A stretch of DNA of 54,993 bases from the NCBI RefSeq assembly GCF_000331305.1, contig NZ_KB217478.1, positions 247,686 to 302,678 on the forward strand. The letters run 5' to 3'. Numbering within the stretch: position 1 is the stretch's first letter; each line of letters begins with the position of its first letter. The position numbers were made by a program, and so were the translations under genes. The DNA comes from Calothrix sp. PCC 7103. Its GTDB lineage: Bacteria; Cyanobacteriota; Cyanobacteriia; Cyanobacteriales; Nostocaceae. The notes beneath the pieces are model-generated. The model did no database searches. It was not told the DNA's origin and saw only the letters and a program-made list of their open reading frames with translations. Shown one piece after another: positions 43,855 to 52,589 of the stretch.

Positions 43855-44285
43855 CTCCTTGTGCTTTATAAGCCAATATAAAGCTAAATTTTAATTAATC
43901 TAACTTCGCTTTGAGATATACACTACTTTTGATTCCCCATTCACAAGCTATAATCGCTTCTTTTATTAATTACACAAATTCCCTAAAATGTCATTCATGC
44001 TTGTATAAAATGTTTTAGTTTATCTAATTTATACAAGTTATACTATTTAAATCAAGTTAGAATGACAATTGAGGCGCAGTTCGCCAATTGTAGCAGATTT
44101 ACCTCCAGAAGATATACAATTCATACAAATTTTAGTAAGAAAATGTAAAGAAGTTTTAAGATATAGATGCCTCTGAATCGTTACATGTACTTATAATTCT
44201 AAAGTTAGTATAAAACTAACAGGTAAGTTGACAATCGTCACATATTATACAGTTCATATCTTTCAATTATCGAAAGAATGAGCCA
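43855..44285. other. AT-rich intergenic region, nothing recognised
   Basis: This is the divergent leader between the DUF4327 gene and the split diguanylate cyclase. No gene, RNA or strong hairpin was seen. Confidence 0.4.
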
Positions 44286-46025
44286 ATGGCGCCAAATTTC
44301 ATGAAAAAGGCTAAGAGCGTTAATAAACTGACTATAATCGCTCGTCGGTACCCAGAATTTGTTGTCCGTTGTTCATATGGAATAATGGTTCTAGCCTTTA
44401 GTTTGCTATTGAGTTGGAGAATTTTCCAGTCATATGAGCAGCAAATCGTACAGCAACAACAAGAAGTATACACAAAAGGGCTAAAGATAGATAAATTGTT
44501 GGAGACTACGTTCAGCAATGTTAATCTTCTACGCTCTCAAGCTGAATATTTTTTAAAGTCAACACCCGATGTTCAAACTCAGTTAACTACCTATAACTAC
44601 TCAAAAGGATTAGACAATACTCATAATTTTAACTTATTTGTACCCAAAGATACAGATATAGGTGCCGTCAGTCCTGTTTTTACGCAAGGAAAAGATAAAA
44701 ATTTAGGACACGAGGTAGAGATGAGTTTGTCACTTACTCCACTCTTGCGTCCGATTTATGAGCAATTACCAATCGAAGGACGCATACGTTATAAGTAGTT
44801 AGCTGCACTGACAATAACCTATCCAGCGACATCCCAAGTAACTGATGATCAAAATATCAAAATATTCAAAAATTCTAGAAATGAAGAGTTTATTACAGGT
44901 GGAATGCAAAAACATAATTCTACACGCGAAACTTATTTAACTCATCCTTATAAAGATATATTTGGCCAAGGATTAATGGTGACAGCGACAAGTCCCATTT
45001 ATCAAGGAGATAAGCATCTTGGTAATATCGGTATCGATTTTAAACTAGAAGCATTAAACCGTTTCGTAAAACAGCTCGGTGGTGAACATTCCTTACTCTT
45101 AACTCTTGATGGGGAAGTATTAAGTCATTATACTACGAAAACTACGTCAGTAATAAGTTTAGAACAGCTTGTGAGAAACCCCGTTGTTCGGACACAACTA
45201 CTCAAATTATTAAAAAATGCCAGAAATAGCCAAGTTACGATTGATGGATATGTTTTGACGCATTGCAAATTACAGAATGTAACATGGGGTATTGTTAATG
45301 TTACAACAGTAAACGCTCTCGCTAAAAATATATTAATTAGGCATTTACCTGTAATTTGCGGAGTTCTAATTGGATTTACAGGGTTGCTGTGGGTAAGCAT
45401 ACGTACTATAGATAAAATATTTAAGAAATTAAACAAAGCACGTATAACGGCAGAGCAAACAAATCAAAAATTACAACAGGCATTAAACGAATTAGAAGTT
45501 TTGGCTTTAACTGATAAACTAACAGGTGCTTGGAACAGACGCCACTTTGAACAAGTAATATCAGCCGAAATTAATCGTGCCTCACGCTATAATCAACCAT
45601 TATCGCTTCTAATATTAGATATTGATTACTTTAAAAGTATCAATGATAGATATGGACATCAGATTGGAGACGCTGTACTAATTCAATTGACTCATATTTT
45701 AAAACAAAACATTCGTAATTCTGATGTATTAACACGTTGGGGTGGTGAGGAGTTTGTTATTCTCACTCCTTTCACTTCAGTTAAAGAAGCTACAGATTTG
45801 GCTGAGAGACTACGATTAAAAATTACAAGATCTCGTTTTAATATGGTAAAAAATATTACAATTAGTCTTGGTGTAGCTCAATTTCAAACAGCAGAAAATG
45901 TTAGCAATTTCCTCAAACGAGCGGATGCTGCACTGTATCAAGCCAAACATAGTGGACGAAATATGGTTGCTGTGGCGCCTTCAACGTTAGATACTTGGAT
46001 ACAAGGAGTTGAAAAGAATATGTAG
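44286..46025 (+). pseudogene. Membrane diguanylate cyclase (dCache-GGDEF) interrupted by one amber codon
   Basis: A single frame from ATG 44286 to the stop at 46025 encodes 579 residues, interrupted only by TAG at 44796-44798. Before it are a transmembrane helix (~31-50) and the first half of a periplasmic double-Cache domain. After it the frame stays open without a start (LAALTITYPATSQVTDD) into the second half (THPYKDIFGQGLMVTATSPI, GNIGIDFKLEAL), a second helix (~360-380) and a GGDEF domain with DKLTGAWNRRHFE, DIDYFKSINDRYGHQIGDAV and the catalytic RWGGEEF (486-490). Restoring one codon (CAG to TAG is one change) would restore an active-looking c-di-GMP synthase. A fragment starting at ATG 44904 could be made but would lack the first helix. 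Confidence 0.88.
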
Positions 46026-46038
46026 AAACCAGCTTTAT

Positions 46039-46893
46039 TCAAGAAACCTTATTTCTGCGTTGAGCTAGCAATCCGTGTCTTGGTGCGAATATCATGGCAA
46101 TGAAGAAGAGTATTGTTAGTAAGACGACGATACAACCACCTGTAGCACCATCTAAATAATAGCTAATGTATGTACCAGCAACGCATGATATTACGCTGGC
46201 TGAAACGGCGGTGCCAATCATATAATTAAATCGGTCGCTCATTAAATAAGCGATGGCACCTGGTGTTACTAACATAGAAACTACTAAAATAATACCAACA
46301 GCTTGTAATGCTGCTACTACTGTTAATGACATAAGTGAGAGAAACATGTAGTAGAGGAATTGCGTATTTATACCGATAGAACGTGCGTGGTTTTGGTCGA
46401 AGCAGAATAGTAATAAGTCTTTACGGAAAATGTATACAGCAATAAGTGTAATTACGCTGACTATTACAGTTTGAATTATATCTTCATTAGAAATACCAAG
46501 CACGTTTCCAAATAAGATGTGAAATAAATCAATATTGCTACGTGCCCTAGAAATTAGTACTAAACCAAATGCGAAAAAACCAGTAAAAATCACGCCAATA
46601 ACTGCATCTTCTTTAACACGGGTTTTTTCTTTAACGAAACCTATTGTTACAGTTGTCCCATATCCAAATATAAAGGCACCGATTGCGAAAGGTATTCCTG
46701 CCATGTAAGATAAAACTACCCCCGGAACAACAGCATGGGAAATAGCATCTCCCATTAGTGACCAGCCTTTGAGTGTTACGTAACAAGAAAGTACGGCACA
46801 GACGACACCAACCAAAGCGCTGACGCATACCGCTTTCACCATGAACTCATATTGAAATGGAGCAATTAACCATTGCCAAGCAGATAGAAGCAT
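46039..46893 (-). CDS. mntB: Metal ABC transporter permease (MntB/ZnuB family)
   Basis: This 284-residue inner-membrane permease of the manganese/zinc/iron chelate ABC-3 family has eight to nine hydrophobic helices. The family blocks are SALVGVVCAVLSCYVTLKGW, SLMGDAISHAVVPGVVLSYM (where the ATPase docks), IDLFHILFGNVLGIS, and SLTVVAALQAVGIILVVSML with the conserved pore-lining segment, then GAIAYLMSDRF. It follows the ATPase gene by 16 bp and is the last gene of a C-A-B operon like Synechocystis mntCAB. The metal cannot be proven from the permease; manganese is inferred from the binding protein. Confidence 0.92.
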   Translation of the reverse strand: MLLSAWQWLIAPFQYEFMVKAVCVSALVGVVCAVLSCYVTLKGWSLMGDAISHAVVPGVVLSYMAGIPFAIGAFIFGYGTTVTIGFVKEKTRVKEDAVIGVIFTGFFAFGLVLISRARSNIDLFHILFGNVLGISNEDIIQTVIVSVITLIAVYIFRKDLLLFCFDQNHARSIGINTQFLYYMFLSLMSLTVVAALQAVGIILVVSMLVTPGAIAYLMSDRFNYMIGTAVSASVISCVAGTYISYYLDGATGGCIVVLLTILFFIAMIFAPRHGLLAQRRNKVS

Positions 46894-46909
46894 ATAATTT
46901 TAAATTTTA

Positions 46910-47692
46910 TTAGATTTTAGATTCTTTATTGTTGTAAAAACTGCGATGATGTAAAACTCCACCAAAAGTCATGGCTAAGTTATCGTCTGTAAATACGTCT
47001 TCTACCGAACCATAAGCAAGAATAGTCCTATTGATAAAGACTACTTGGTCACAGAAAGTAGAAATTGACCCCAAATCATGAGTTGAAATTAAAATTGTAT
47101 GTCCTTGTGCGCGTAGTGTTATTAGTAATTCAATAATTTCTTTTTCTGTATTCGCATCTACACCTGTAAATGGTTCATCCAAAAGCATCACTGTTCCCTG
47201 TTGCGCTAATGCTCGTGCCAGAAATACCCGTTTACGCTGTCCACCCGAAAGTTCCCCTATTTGGCGCCGTCTTAAAGAGTACATATCTACTTGTTCTAGT
47301 GTTTGTTGAACAATTCGATGGTCTTCAGCAGTAGGTATTCGTAACCAGTTCATATGTCCATAGCGTCCCATCATCACAACATCTTCGACGCTGACAGGAA
47401 AATTCCAATCTACTTCTTCAGACTGAGGTACATAAGCGACTATTTGCTTTTGTTGCGCTTTCCTGATTGGTAAATCTTTAATTACTACTCTTCCCCGATG
47501 TGGAGTTAAGAAACCCATGATTGCTTTAAATAGAGTAGATTTGCCACCTCCATTCGGTCCAACTAATGCAGCAATACATCCAGGGTTTAACTCGAAACTC
47601 GCATTGTGCAATACGACTTTTTCGTGGTAAGCAACATTAATATCTTCAACTAAAACACTTATAGGTTCGACTGTCATATATTTATTACGCAT
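46910..47692 (-). CDS. mntA: Metal ABC transporter ATP-binding protein (MntA/ZnuC family)
   Basis: This 260-residue ATPase powers the adjacent permease. Walker A is GPNGGGKST (residues 45-53), the Q-loop is [20 protein letters not shown] (typical of metal-chelate ABC ATPases), the ABC signature is [15 protein letters not shown], Walker B is [14 protein letters not shown] and the H-loop is ISTHDLGS. The C-terminus ends shortly after VLHHRSF. In-frame ATGs at 47692 and 47677 are both possible starts, with no strong ribosome-binding site at either. It is ~43 bp downstream of the binding-protein gene and 16 bp upstream of the permease gene, an operon arrangement. Confidence 0.93.
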   Translation of the reverse strand: MRNKYMTVEPISVLVEDINVAYHEKVVLHNASFELNPGCIAALVGPNGGGKSTLFKAIMGFLTPHRGRVVIKDLPIRKAQQKQIVAYVPQSEEVDWNFPVSVEDVVMMGRYGHMNWLRIPTAEDHRIVQQTLEQVDMYSLRRRQIGELSGGQRKRVFLARALAQQGTVMLLDEPFTGVDANTEKEIIELLITLRAQGHTILISTHDLGSISTFCDQVVFINRTILAYGSVEDVFTDDNLAMTFGGVLHHRSFYNNKESKI

Positions 47693-47735
47693 AAATTACA
47701 GAGTAAAACAAATGTAAGTTAATACAATATATTCT

Positions 47736-48701
47736 TCATTTAGATTTGCCTAATAATCCCTGTACTAAGGTATAAGCGTTATACCTCTGAAGGTCTAAAA
47801 ATGTTGCAGCAGGTTTTCCTACCTCAGACAACGAGTCTACGTACAACACACCAGCAAAAGTTGAATTACTTTCTCTTGCGACTTGTCTTTGGGCTTTATC
47901 GCTAACGGTTGTTTCACAAAAGACTGCCGGAATTTTATTTTGCCTGACAGTATTTATAACTTTGGCTATTTGTTGCGGTGTTCCTTCCTGTTCAGAGTTC
48001 ACTGCCCATAAATATGCTTCTTGCAAACCGTAGTCGCGTGCCATGTAAGAAAAGGCACCTTCGCAGGTAACTAAATACCGTTGAGTTGGCGCCAAAGTAG
48101 CAAGTTGTGTTTTTACTTCTTGACTTACCTGCTGTAACTTCTGAATATAAGCTTTAGCATTCGCGTTATAGGTTGCTTCGTTTGCGGAGTCAAGCTTGAC
48201 GAAAGCCTTACGAATATTCTCTACATATATAGCTGCATCATTAGGAGACATCCAAGCGTGGGGGTTTGGTTTATTTAGATAAGAACCACTAGCTATGAAG
48301 ATTGGTTTAACTTCATCACTGAGATTTGCAGAAGTCACATTTCTTACAGACCCCATGAATTTTTCAAACCACCGTTCTAACCCCAACCCATTGAATAAAA
48401 CTAAATCAGCTTCTTGTGCGCGTTTAATATCGCTAGGTGTTGGTTCATAATCATGAATTTCGGCGCCTGGTCTTGTGATAGATTCTACAACTAACTTATC
48501 TCCTGCTACATTGCGAGCCATATCAGCCAATATAGTAAAAGTCGTTAGCACCTTTTTCTTCCCATCAGTTTTAGCTGACGGTGAAATTTGCGCTTGTGTA
48601 GAATTATCTGAAGAATTTGGTTCAGAAGCACACCCAAAGACAGTTGTCAATATCAGCGCACTCAATATAATGCACGCTGGCGATTTTAGCTGATTCATCA
48701 C
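47736..48701 (-). CDS. mntC: Metal-binding lipoprotein of the ABC transporter (MntC-like)
   Basis: This cluster A-I (PsaA/MntC/ZnuA) periplasmic binding protein is lipid-anchored at the cysteine of the lipobox (LTTVFGC, near residue 24). Metal ligands of the family are visible: the histidine of GAEIHDYEPTPSDI, the histidine of NPHAWMSPNDAAIYVENI, the glutamate of VTCEGAFSYMARDYGL and the aspartate of LYVDSLSEVG. The His-rich loop typical of zinc-specific ZnuA is absent, which favours manganese (or iron) over zinc. ATG 48698 directly follows the GTG at 48701; AAGGG just upstream suits the ATG. The upstream 85 bp are AT-rich with ATGATAA and ATAATGA half-sites that might be a Fur-family operator, which I cannot verify. 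Confidence 0.9.
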   Translation of the reverse strand: MMNQLKSPACIILSALILTTVFGCASEPNSSDNSTQAQISPSAKTDGKKKVLTTFTILADMARNVAGDKLVVESITRPGAEIHDYEPTPSDIKRAQEADLVLFNGLGLERWFEKFMGSVRNVTSANLSDEVKPIFIASGSYLNKPNPHAWMSPNDAAIYVENIRKAFVKLDSANEATYNANAKAYIQKLQQVSQEVKTQLATLAPTQRYLVTCEGAFSYMARDYGLQEAYLWAVNSEQEGTPQQIAKVINTVRQNKIPAVFCETTVSDKAQRQVARESNSTFAGVLYVDSLSEVGKPAATFLDLQRYNAYTLVQGLLGKSK

Positions 48702-48786
48702 ACCCTTATTGCCATTTTTATTTAACTTTATTCATTTTTATCTCATTATTTTATCATATTGTTCTCATAATTTCGGTAACAAATGA

Positions 48787-49695
48787 TTAGTTATCCGTTA
48801 CATCCGTTGCCAGTAATGCTTCTTGGATGGCTTTTGCGACCCACTCGCTTATTACTAACCCAGATGCTCTGGCTGCGTCTTGTATCAAAGGTTGTAAATG
48901 TGAGGGAAGCTGAATATTTAAGTTAAAGGTTTCTGATTGTTGACTTTTAGTCTCTGCTGTGGTTTTACGGTGACTCCAATGCTGACATGCTGCTCCCCGT
49001 TCATTGCCATTTTTCTCTAGTAAGCTTAATTCTCCGAGTTTATTGCAGTAAAAGCTTTGAGGATTTTCTGGTAGTTCTTTACTACAGTACGAACAGTTCC
49101 AACAGCTACGAGTTTCTTCAGTCTCTATATATATATTATCTGGATTCGATTTTTTATTTGGCGCTGCGCCTTTTCTACGATATTCATTTACTACACAGGC
49201 TACATGTACTGCTGTAACTTTTCCATTTGGCGCCGTGGAAACAACTTGATTCCAAGCTTCTTGCTGCTGTTTGGGGGATAATGCTACTAAAGGACGAATT
49301 TGGCGCTCGTTCGCTGGTAGGATTTGAATTTTTTGTCGTCCATAAGCGACAGAAACATCATCATCAATAATATTCTCTGAAATATTTCTGTAAATAACTG
49401 CTGCATCAATTAACTGGTAAGCAGAACGTCGAGACATTTCCCAACGTGTCATGCAATATTCCTCAAACGTTTTGTAGTTTTCACGGTACAAACGCTCATC
49501 TCTAATTCTAGCTAGCGCACGTCCTATTTCCCAAAAAGACTTTAAACACTCTTCGACTCTTGTCTCTAAATACCTAAATTCTTCTGCTTCGGCTGTTGTT
49601 AGCACATCTTCACTATCTTCACTAATATCATCATGCAAAGGCGCCTTTCTATGTTGGTTGGAATTATCCAAGCTAGATAATATGGGTGACATCAA
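48787..49695 (-). CDS. DNA-binding accessory protein with C-terminal ribbon-helix-helix-like domain
   Basis: This is a ~302-residue protein. The N-terminal half is helical and acidic (LTTAEAEEFRYLETRVEECL) with an HTH-like region around YKTFEEYCMTRWEMSRRSAY, which resembles proteins on plasmids and genomic islands. A cysteine cluster (CWNCSYCSKELPENPQSFYC ... AACQHW) probably binds zinc. The C-terminus, FNLNIQLPSHLQPLIQDAAR ASGLVISEWVAKAIQEAL, looks like a ribbon-helix-helix dimer. A strong AAGGAGG lies 10 bases before TTG 49695 and 13 before ATG 49692, so the start is ambiguous by one codon. It is divergent from another HTH gene, with tandem operator-like sites between them. I know no named family. 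Confidence 0.7.
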   Translation of the reverse strand: MMSPILSSLDNSNQHRKAPLHDDISEDSEDVLTTAEAEEFRYLETRVEECLKSFWEIGRALARIRDERLYRENYKTFEEYCMTRWEMSRRSAYQLIDAAVIYRNISENIIDDDVSVAYGRQKIQILPANERQIRPLVALSPKQQQEAWNQVVSTAPNGKVTAVHVACVVNEYRRKGAAPNKKSNPDNIYIETEETRSCWNCSYCSKELPENPQSFYCNKLGELSLLEKNGNERGAACQHWSHRKTTAETKSQQSETFNLNIQLPSHLQPLIQDAARASGLVISEWVAKAIQEALLATDVTDN

Positions 49696-49739
49696 TGCTG
49701 GTATTCCTCCTTTTTACGGCATAATGTATGATGTCGTTA

Positions 49740-49754
49740 CTAGGTGATACCTAG
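49740..49754. promoter_or_regulatory. Palindrome CTAGGT-GAT-ACCTAG upstream of the 302-aa gene
   Basis: This perfect 6-bp inverted repeat with a 3-base spacer lies 45 bp before the start codon of the minus-strand regulator, overlapping the probable promoter region. It is operator-like, and the adjacent GGCGCC (49755-49760) may be unrelated. Confidence 0.45.
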
Positions 49755-49788
49755 AGGCGCCATCGTCAAAACACGCTTTTTTTCACCC

Positions 49789-49829
49789 TGCAATTTCTAA
49801 ATTTGCAGGTTGCAATATCTAGGTTTGCA
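49789..49829. promoter_or_regulatory. Two tandem 19-bp operator-like sites, 22 bp apart
   Basis: TGCAATTTCTAAATTTGCA (49789-49807) and TGCAATATCTAGGTTTGCA (49811-49829) are near-identical, each with the inverted half-sites TGCAA-N9-TTGCA. The 22-bp period places them on the same face of the helix. They lie between two divergent DNA-binding genes, so binding by one or both of those proteins is the obvious hypothesis. A third TGCAATGCAAT follows at ~49832. Confidence 0.6.
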
Positions 49830-50088
49830 CAATGCAATGCAATAGTACATCAATGCTTAACATTTCTTAATATTGAAAAAAGTGTAGTTAAGAATACAGA
49901 AATTTGAGTGTAAAAGTGATACGAGAAAATAATCAAGAATTACTAAAACCCTTGTAAATATGAAAAATTTGGTTTTAAACTAGTTACTAGGGACTAATTC
50001 CTGAACCTCACAACCGCTCCCAAACAACAGAAGCATTCCGCTTTGGTTGGTAAACAGTGGTATAAAGACTACACAAAGTAAACTAACT

Positions 50089-50538
50089 ATGGAAAACAGG
50101 GCAACACTAGTGACTTGTAATTCCGGGTCTTCTACCATCCAGGAACGCCAACGACGATTAACAGTGTTGCTTGAGCATCTTACGGATGAAGGTTGGACTC
50201 AATCAACTATAGCGGAAGCGCTGGGCGTCGATTTTACAACTGTCTATCGATGGTCAAAGGGTAAAACAGTACCTGAAGCTGAATCTCGAAATTTCCGGCG
50301 CCTAGCTGCATTGACAGGGGGTGACGGTGCATCATTGGAACTATACTTAACTGGAAAAATACCGCTTGCAGCATATCGTCAAGGCAAGCAAACCTTGCAA
50401 ACCGACGACACACCACATCAAATACTTCCTCCAGAAAAAATTAAACAACAACTACTAGCACAAATATACTTATTAGACCCTGCGGATATTGCGGATGTTA
50501 TCTCTAACAGCGTGGCTTTTTTAGCAAAGCGCGCTTAA
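50089..50538 (+). CDS. HTH transcription factor, ~149 aa
   Basis: ATG 50089 (MENRATLVTCNSGSS) is preferred over the in-frame TTG at 50047, since neither has a clear ribosome-binding site and the upstream part is low in protein character. A helix-turn-helix of the XRE/Cro type is at ~20-70: ERQRRLTVLLEHLTDEGWTQ, STIAEALGVDFTTVYRWSKG, with W..G as in that family. EAESRNFRRLAALTGGDGAS follows, and then an uncharacterised C-terminal helix (LAQIYLLDPADIADVISNSV). Such proteins appear on cyanobacterial islands and plasmids. Its divergence from the 302-aa protein and the shared tandem sites suggest a small regulatory switch, by inference only. Confidence 0.75.
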   Translation: MENRATLVTCNSGSSTIQERQRRLTVLLEHLTDEGWTQSTIAEALGVDFTTVYRWSKGKTVPEAESRNFRRLAALTGGDGASLELYLTGKIPLAAYRQGKQTLQTDDTPHQILPPEKIKQQLLAQIYLLDPADIADVISNSVAFLAKRA

Positions 50539-50630
50539 ATAAACTGTCACCTGTCACCTGTCATGCTGAGGTACGAAGCATCTTCCAAGTTTTAAGTTGC
50601 TTTAAAAGTAAAAATTTGTCGAAATCGATT

Positions 50631-50866
50631 CCCCCTTGATAAGCTACGGTGTACACACAAGTCTAAAAAAGGGGGCTTCAGTGGCTTCGGAGGTAGGGCG
50701 GGGAGGAAGAATATGAGGCAAATTTGCTTCTTTTTGGATGCAAATTACCGCAAGAATAGTTCCTCAATTTCCCCACTTCAACCAGAATCCAGCCTCCAAA
50801 ACATCCAATTCTTCCCTGCCCCCGAAGCCAAGAAGTTGTGTGTACACGGTAGCCTTGATAAGGGGG
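50631..50866. repeat. 236-bp fold-back element with ~80-bp imperfect arms
   Basis: The left arm starts CCCCCTTGATAAGCTACGG then TGTACACACAAG (50631-50660). The right arm (50831-50866) is its reverse complement with small indels (TTGTGTGTACACGGTAGCC, then TTGATAAGGGGG). Inner stretches GGCTTCGGAGGTAGGG (50684-50699) and CCCTGCCCCCGAAGCC (50814-50829) also pair. It resembles a repeat family I have seen between genes of Nostoc relatives. Two small plus-strand frames inside (50713-50938) have no protein-like features. The insertion sequence on its right begins 8 bp after it. Confidence 0.7.
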
Positions 50867-50873
50867 GTTGGGG
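50866..50873. repeat. Probable target-site duplication of the insertion sequence (left copy)
   Basis: GGTTGGGG directly precedes the left inverted terminal repeat and recurs one base after the right one (52545-52552). An 8-bp direct repeat at both borders is what a transposase leaves on insertion. Because the sequence is G-rich and low in complexity, the exact edges are uncertain. Confidence 0.5.
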
Positions 50874-52543
50874 TAGGCTGTTTACTTTGTGGGAAAATGG
50901 CTAAAAAAAGTTCATACAGTTTTTGTGTCATTTTTTAGCTCGAAAATACGATTCTTCGTTGTGAGAGCATGGACTGACCAAAGACTTGTGATGACCATGC
51001 TTCCAAATCAAGGTATCGGATAGTTTCTAACGCTTCCTTAACTACAGAAGTTGTTAAGTTCATAGTACATAAACAAATACTTAAGACTGTCTGTCCTATT
51101 TGTTGAATAGGAGACCTAGAAGAAAACTGTTTATATTTACCAAAAAGTGATTCAATTACATCAGAAGTAGCTAAAAAAGTAGTTAATGGAGGAATTTTAG
51201 AACTTTCGTTAAGAAGATAATCAAGTATTTTTTGTTTGAAATCAGAATTGACATTAAAATTTAAGCAAGACATAAGAAATTCAAAGTTAGTTAAAGACTG
51301 TTGATTAATTCCATTAGTTTTAAGATAAGTTTCTAATGCTCTAGTCATTTCAACCATTTCATCCCACATTATAATGTCATCCTCATACTCTGCTAACCAT
51401 CCAAACTTATCATCTAATTTTTGCTTCAATAATTTTAGTTCAATATTTGGTTTTAAACTCGAAATAACATCAATTGAAGCGGCACCCATTTTTTGTGCCC
51501 AATTAATTAGTTTTCTACGTTAAAGAATCGGCATTGAGAGCGTTGAGATGGAGGTGAAAGAAAAGATAAATCTGTTTGTTGAACCTGATTTCTAGTCTGA
51601 TTACAACGTTCAACAAAGGCTTGATATTTCTGTGATGTCCCTAACTCGTGTTGAAGAATTAAAGCCATCCCATGAGTTACATCATAGGTATAAATTATGG
51701 AAGGATATTTTTGATTATATAGTTTAATTCCTTTTTCAAGATCGCTACCGTGATCTGCTATAATCTGAATTGGACAACCAACTGTATATGTTAATTTACT
51801 AAGTTTTTCCTCAATTAATTCCCCTCTAGTAGATTCCATCATTTCTAACATCAAAACTTCAACATCTTGATGTTCTAAACCTCGCCCCGAAGGGAAAACA
51901 TGCTCGGATAAATATTGTTGAGTTACGCCTAACACTAACAAACATTTTTGTTTACCTAATTGCGTTGTCAAATCAATTATAAAAAATCCCAATCATCACG
52001 ATGCTCTTTTTCTCTTTGAAGCTCATATAACCCACCCCGCCCTAGCCAATTTCTTATACTACTAAAACTTGGAATAGAAGTTTCCTCATCAGAGGCGCCC
52101 AATCTAAAATTTTTTTCAACAGCCCTTATCGTGTTCCCTGAAATAATAACTTGTTGTACTGCTAATTGTACTGTTTCAACGTAATAGTGATGTCCAACTG
52201 CAACCGTGCCGTCTATTGGTTCTGAAAATTCTTCCCCTTTTTTTCCCCTTCCGTAATTTCCTTACGGAGGAGGCGTAGTTCTTTCTCTGCTGTCATCGCA
52301 CGCTGTTTCCAATTTTCTCGTGAGGCAGTTAAATCTCGAATTTTTATCCCTAAAGCTCTCAGTTCTTTGTGCCTCAGAAGTGCTATTTCTTTCCAGTTAT
52401 CTCTGCTTTTTTTAAACAGACGTACTAAGCGTTTTGATTGGCTCTTATATTCCTTCATTCGCAGTCAACCCCCATTTAGCACTTTTAGACGTATAATATG
52501 TATGAATAAATATCATCCCTAGGCGCCCAAAGTCAACAGCCTA
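50874..52543 (-). mobile_element. Insertion sequence, ~1.67 kb, with 16-bp terminal inverted repeats
   Basis: TAGGCTGTTTACTTTG (50874-50889) is repeated in inverted orientation at 52528-52543 (TAGGCTGTTGACTTTG on the minus strand; one mismatch). The repeats bracket a single transposase pseudogene on the minus strand and are flanked by GGTTGGGG on both sides. The element sits at the edge of the fold-back repeat on its left. The family belongs to a cyanobacterial transposase group that I recognise by sequence but cannot name by IS number. Confidence 0.7.
50935..52458 (-). pseudogene. Transposase of that insertion sequence, broken by three one-base shifts
   Basis: The product starts at ATG 52458 with a basic coiled coil (MKEYKSQSKRLVRLFKKSRD). 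Near 52245 a shift at an A7 run leads to EEFSEPIDGTVAVGHHYYVE and SIRNWLGRGGLYELQREKEH. Near 51986 a shift at a T6 run (DWDF to FIIDLTTQLGKQKCLLVLG) enters the catalytic domain with IDL, IIADHGSDLEKGIKLYNQKY and TYDVTHGMALIL. Near 51520 a shift at an A4 run leads to KLINWAQKMGAASIDVISSL and the C-terminal TSDVIESLFGKYKQFSSRSP with the candidate catalytic glutamate. All three are consistent with single-base loss or gain in homopolymers. The middle one is also a T-TTT-TTA heptamer. Confidence 0.85.
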
Positions 52544-52546
52544 GGG
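52517..52546. repeat. Palindrome CCCTAGGC/GCCTAGGG at the right end of the insertion sequence
   Basis: The perfect 8-bp arms (52517-52524 and 52539-52546) overlap the right terminal repeat. They lie ~45 bp beyond the stop of the calpain-like gene and could also terminate its transcript. Confidence 0.5.
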
Positions 52547-52589
52547 TTGGGGGGATTTTCTTAACTTAATATCATCTCAAAGTTTATAT

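Noticed and set aside
48702-48786. Fur-family operator upstream of the mntC-like gene
   Set aside because: ATGATAA and ATAATGA half-sites are present, but in such AT-rich sequence they are not significant without a matrix search.
50713-50938. Two overlapping 60-codon frames
   Set aside because: They lie mostly within the loop and right arm of the fold-back element; the inverted repeat explains the sequence.
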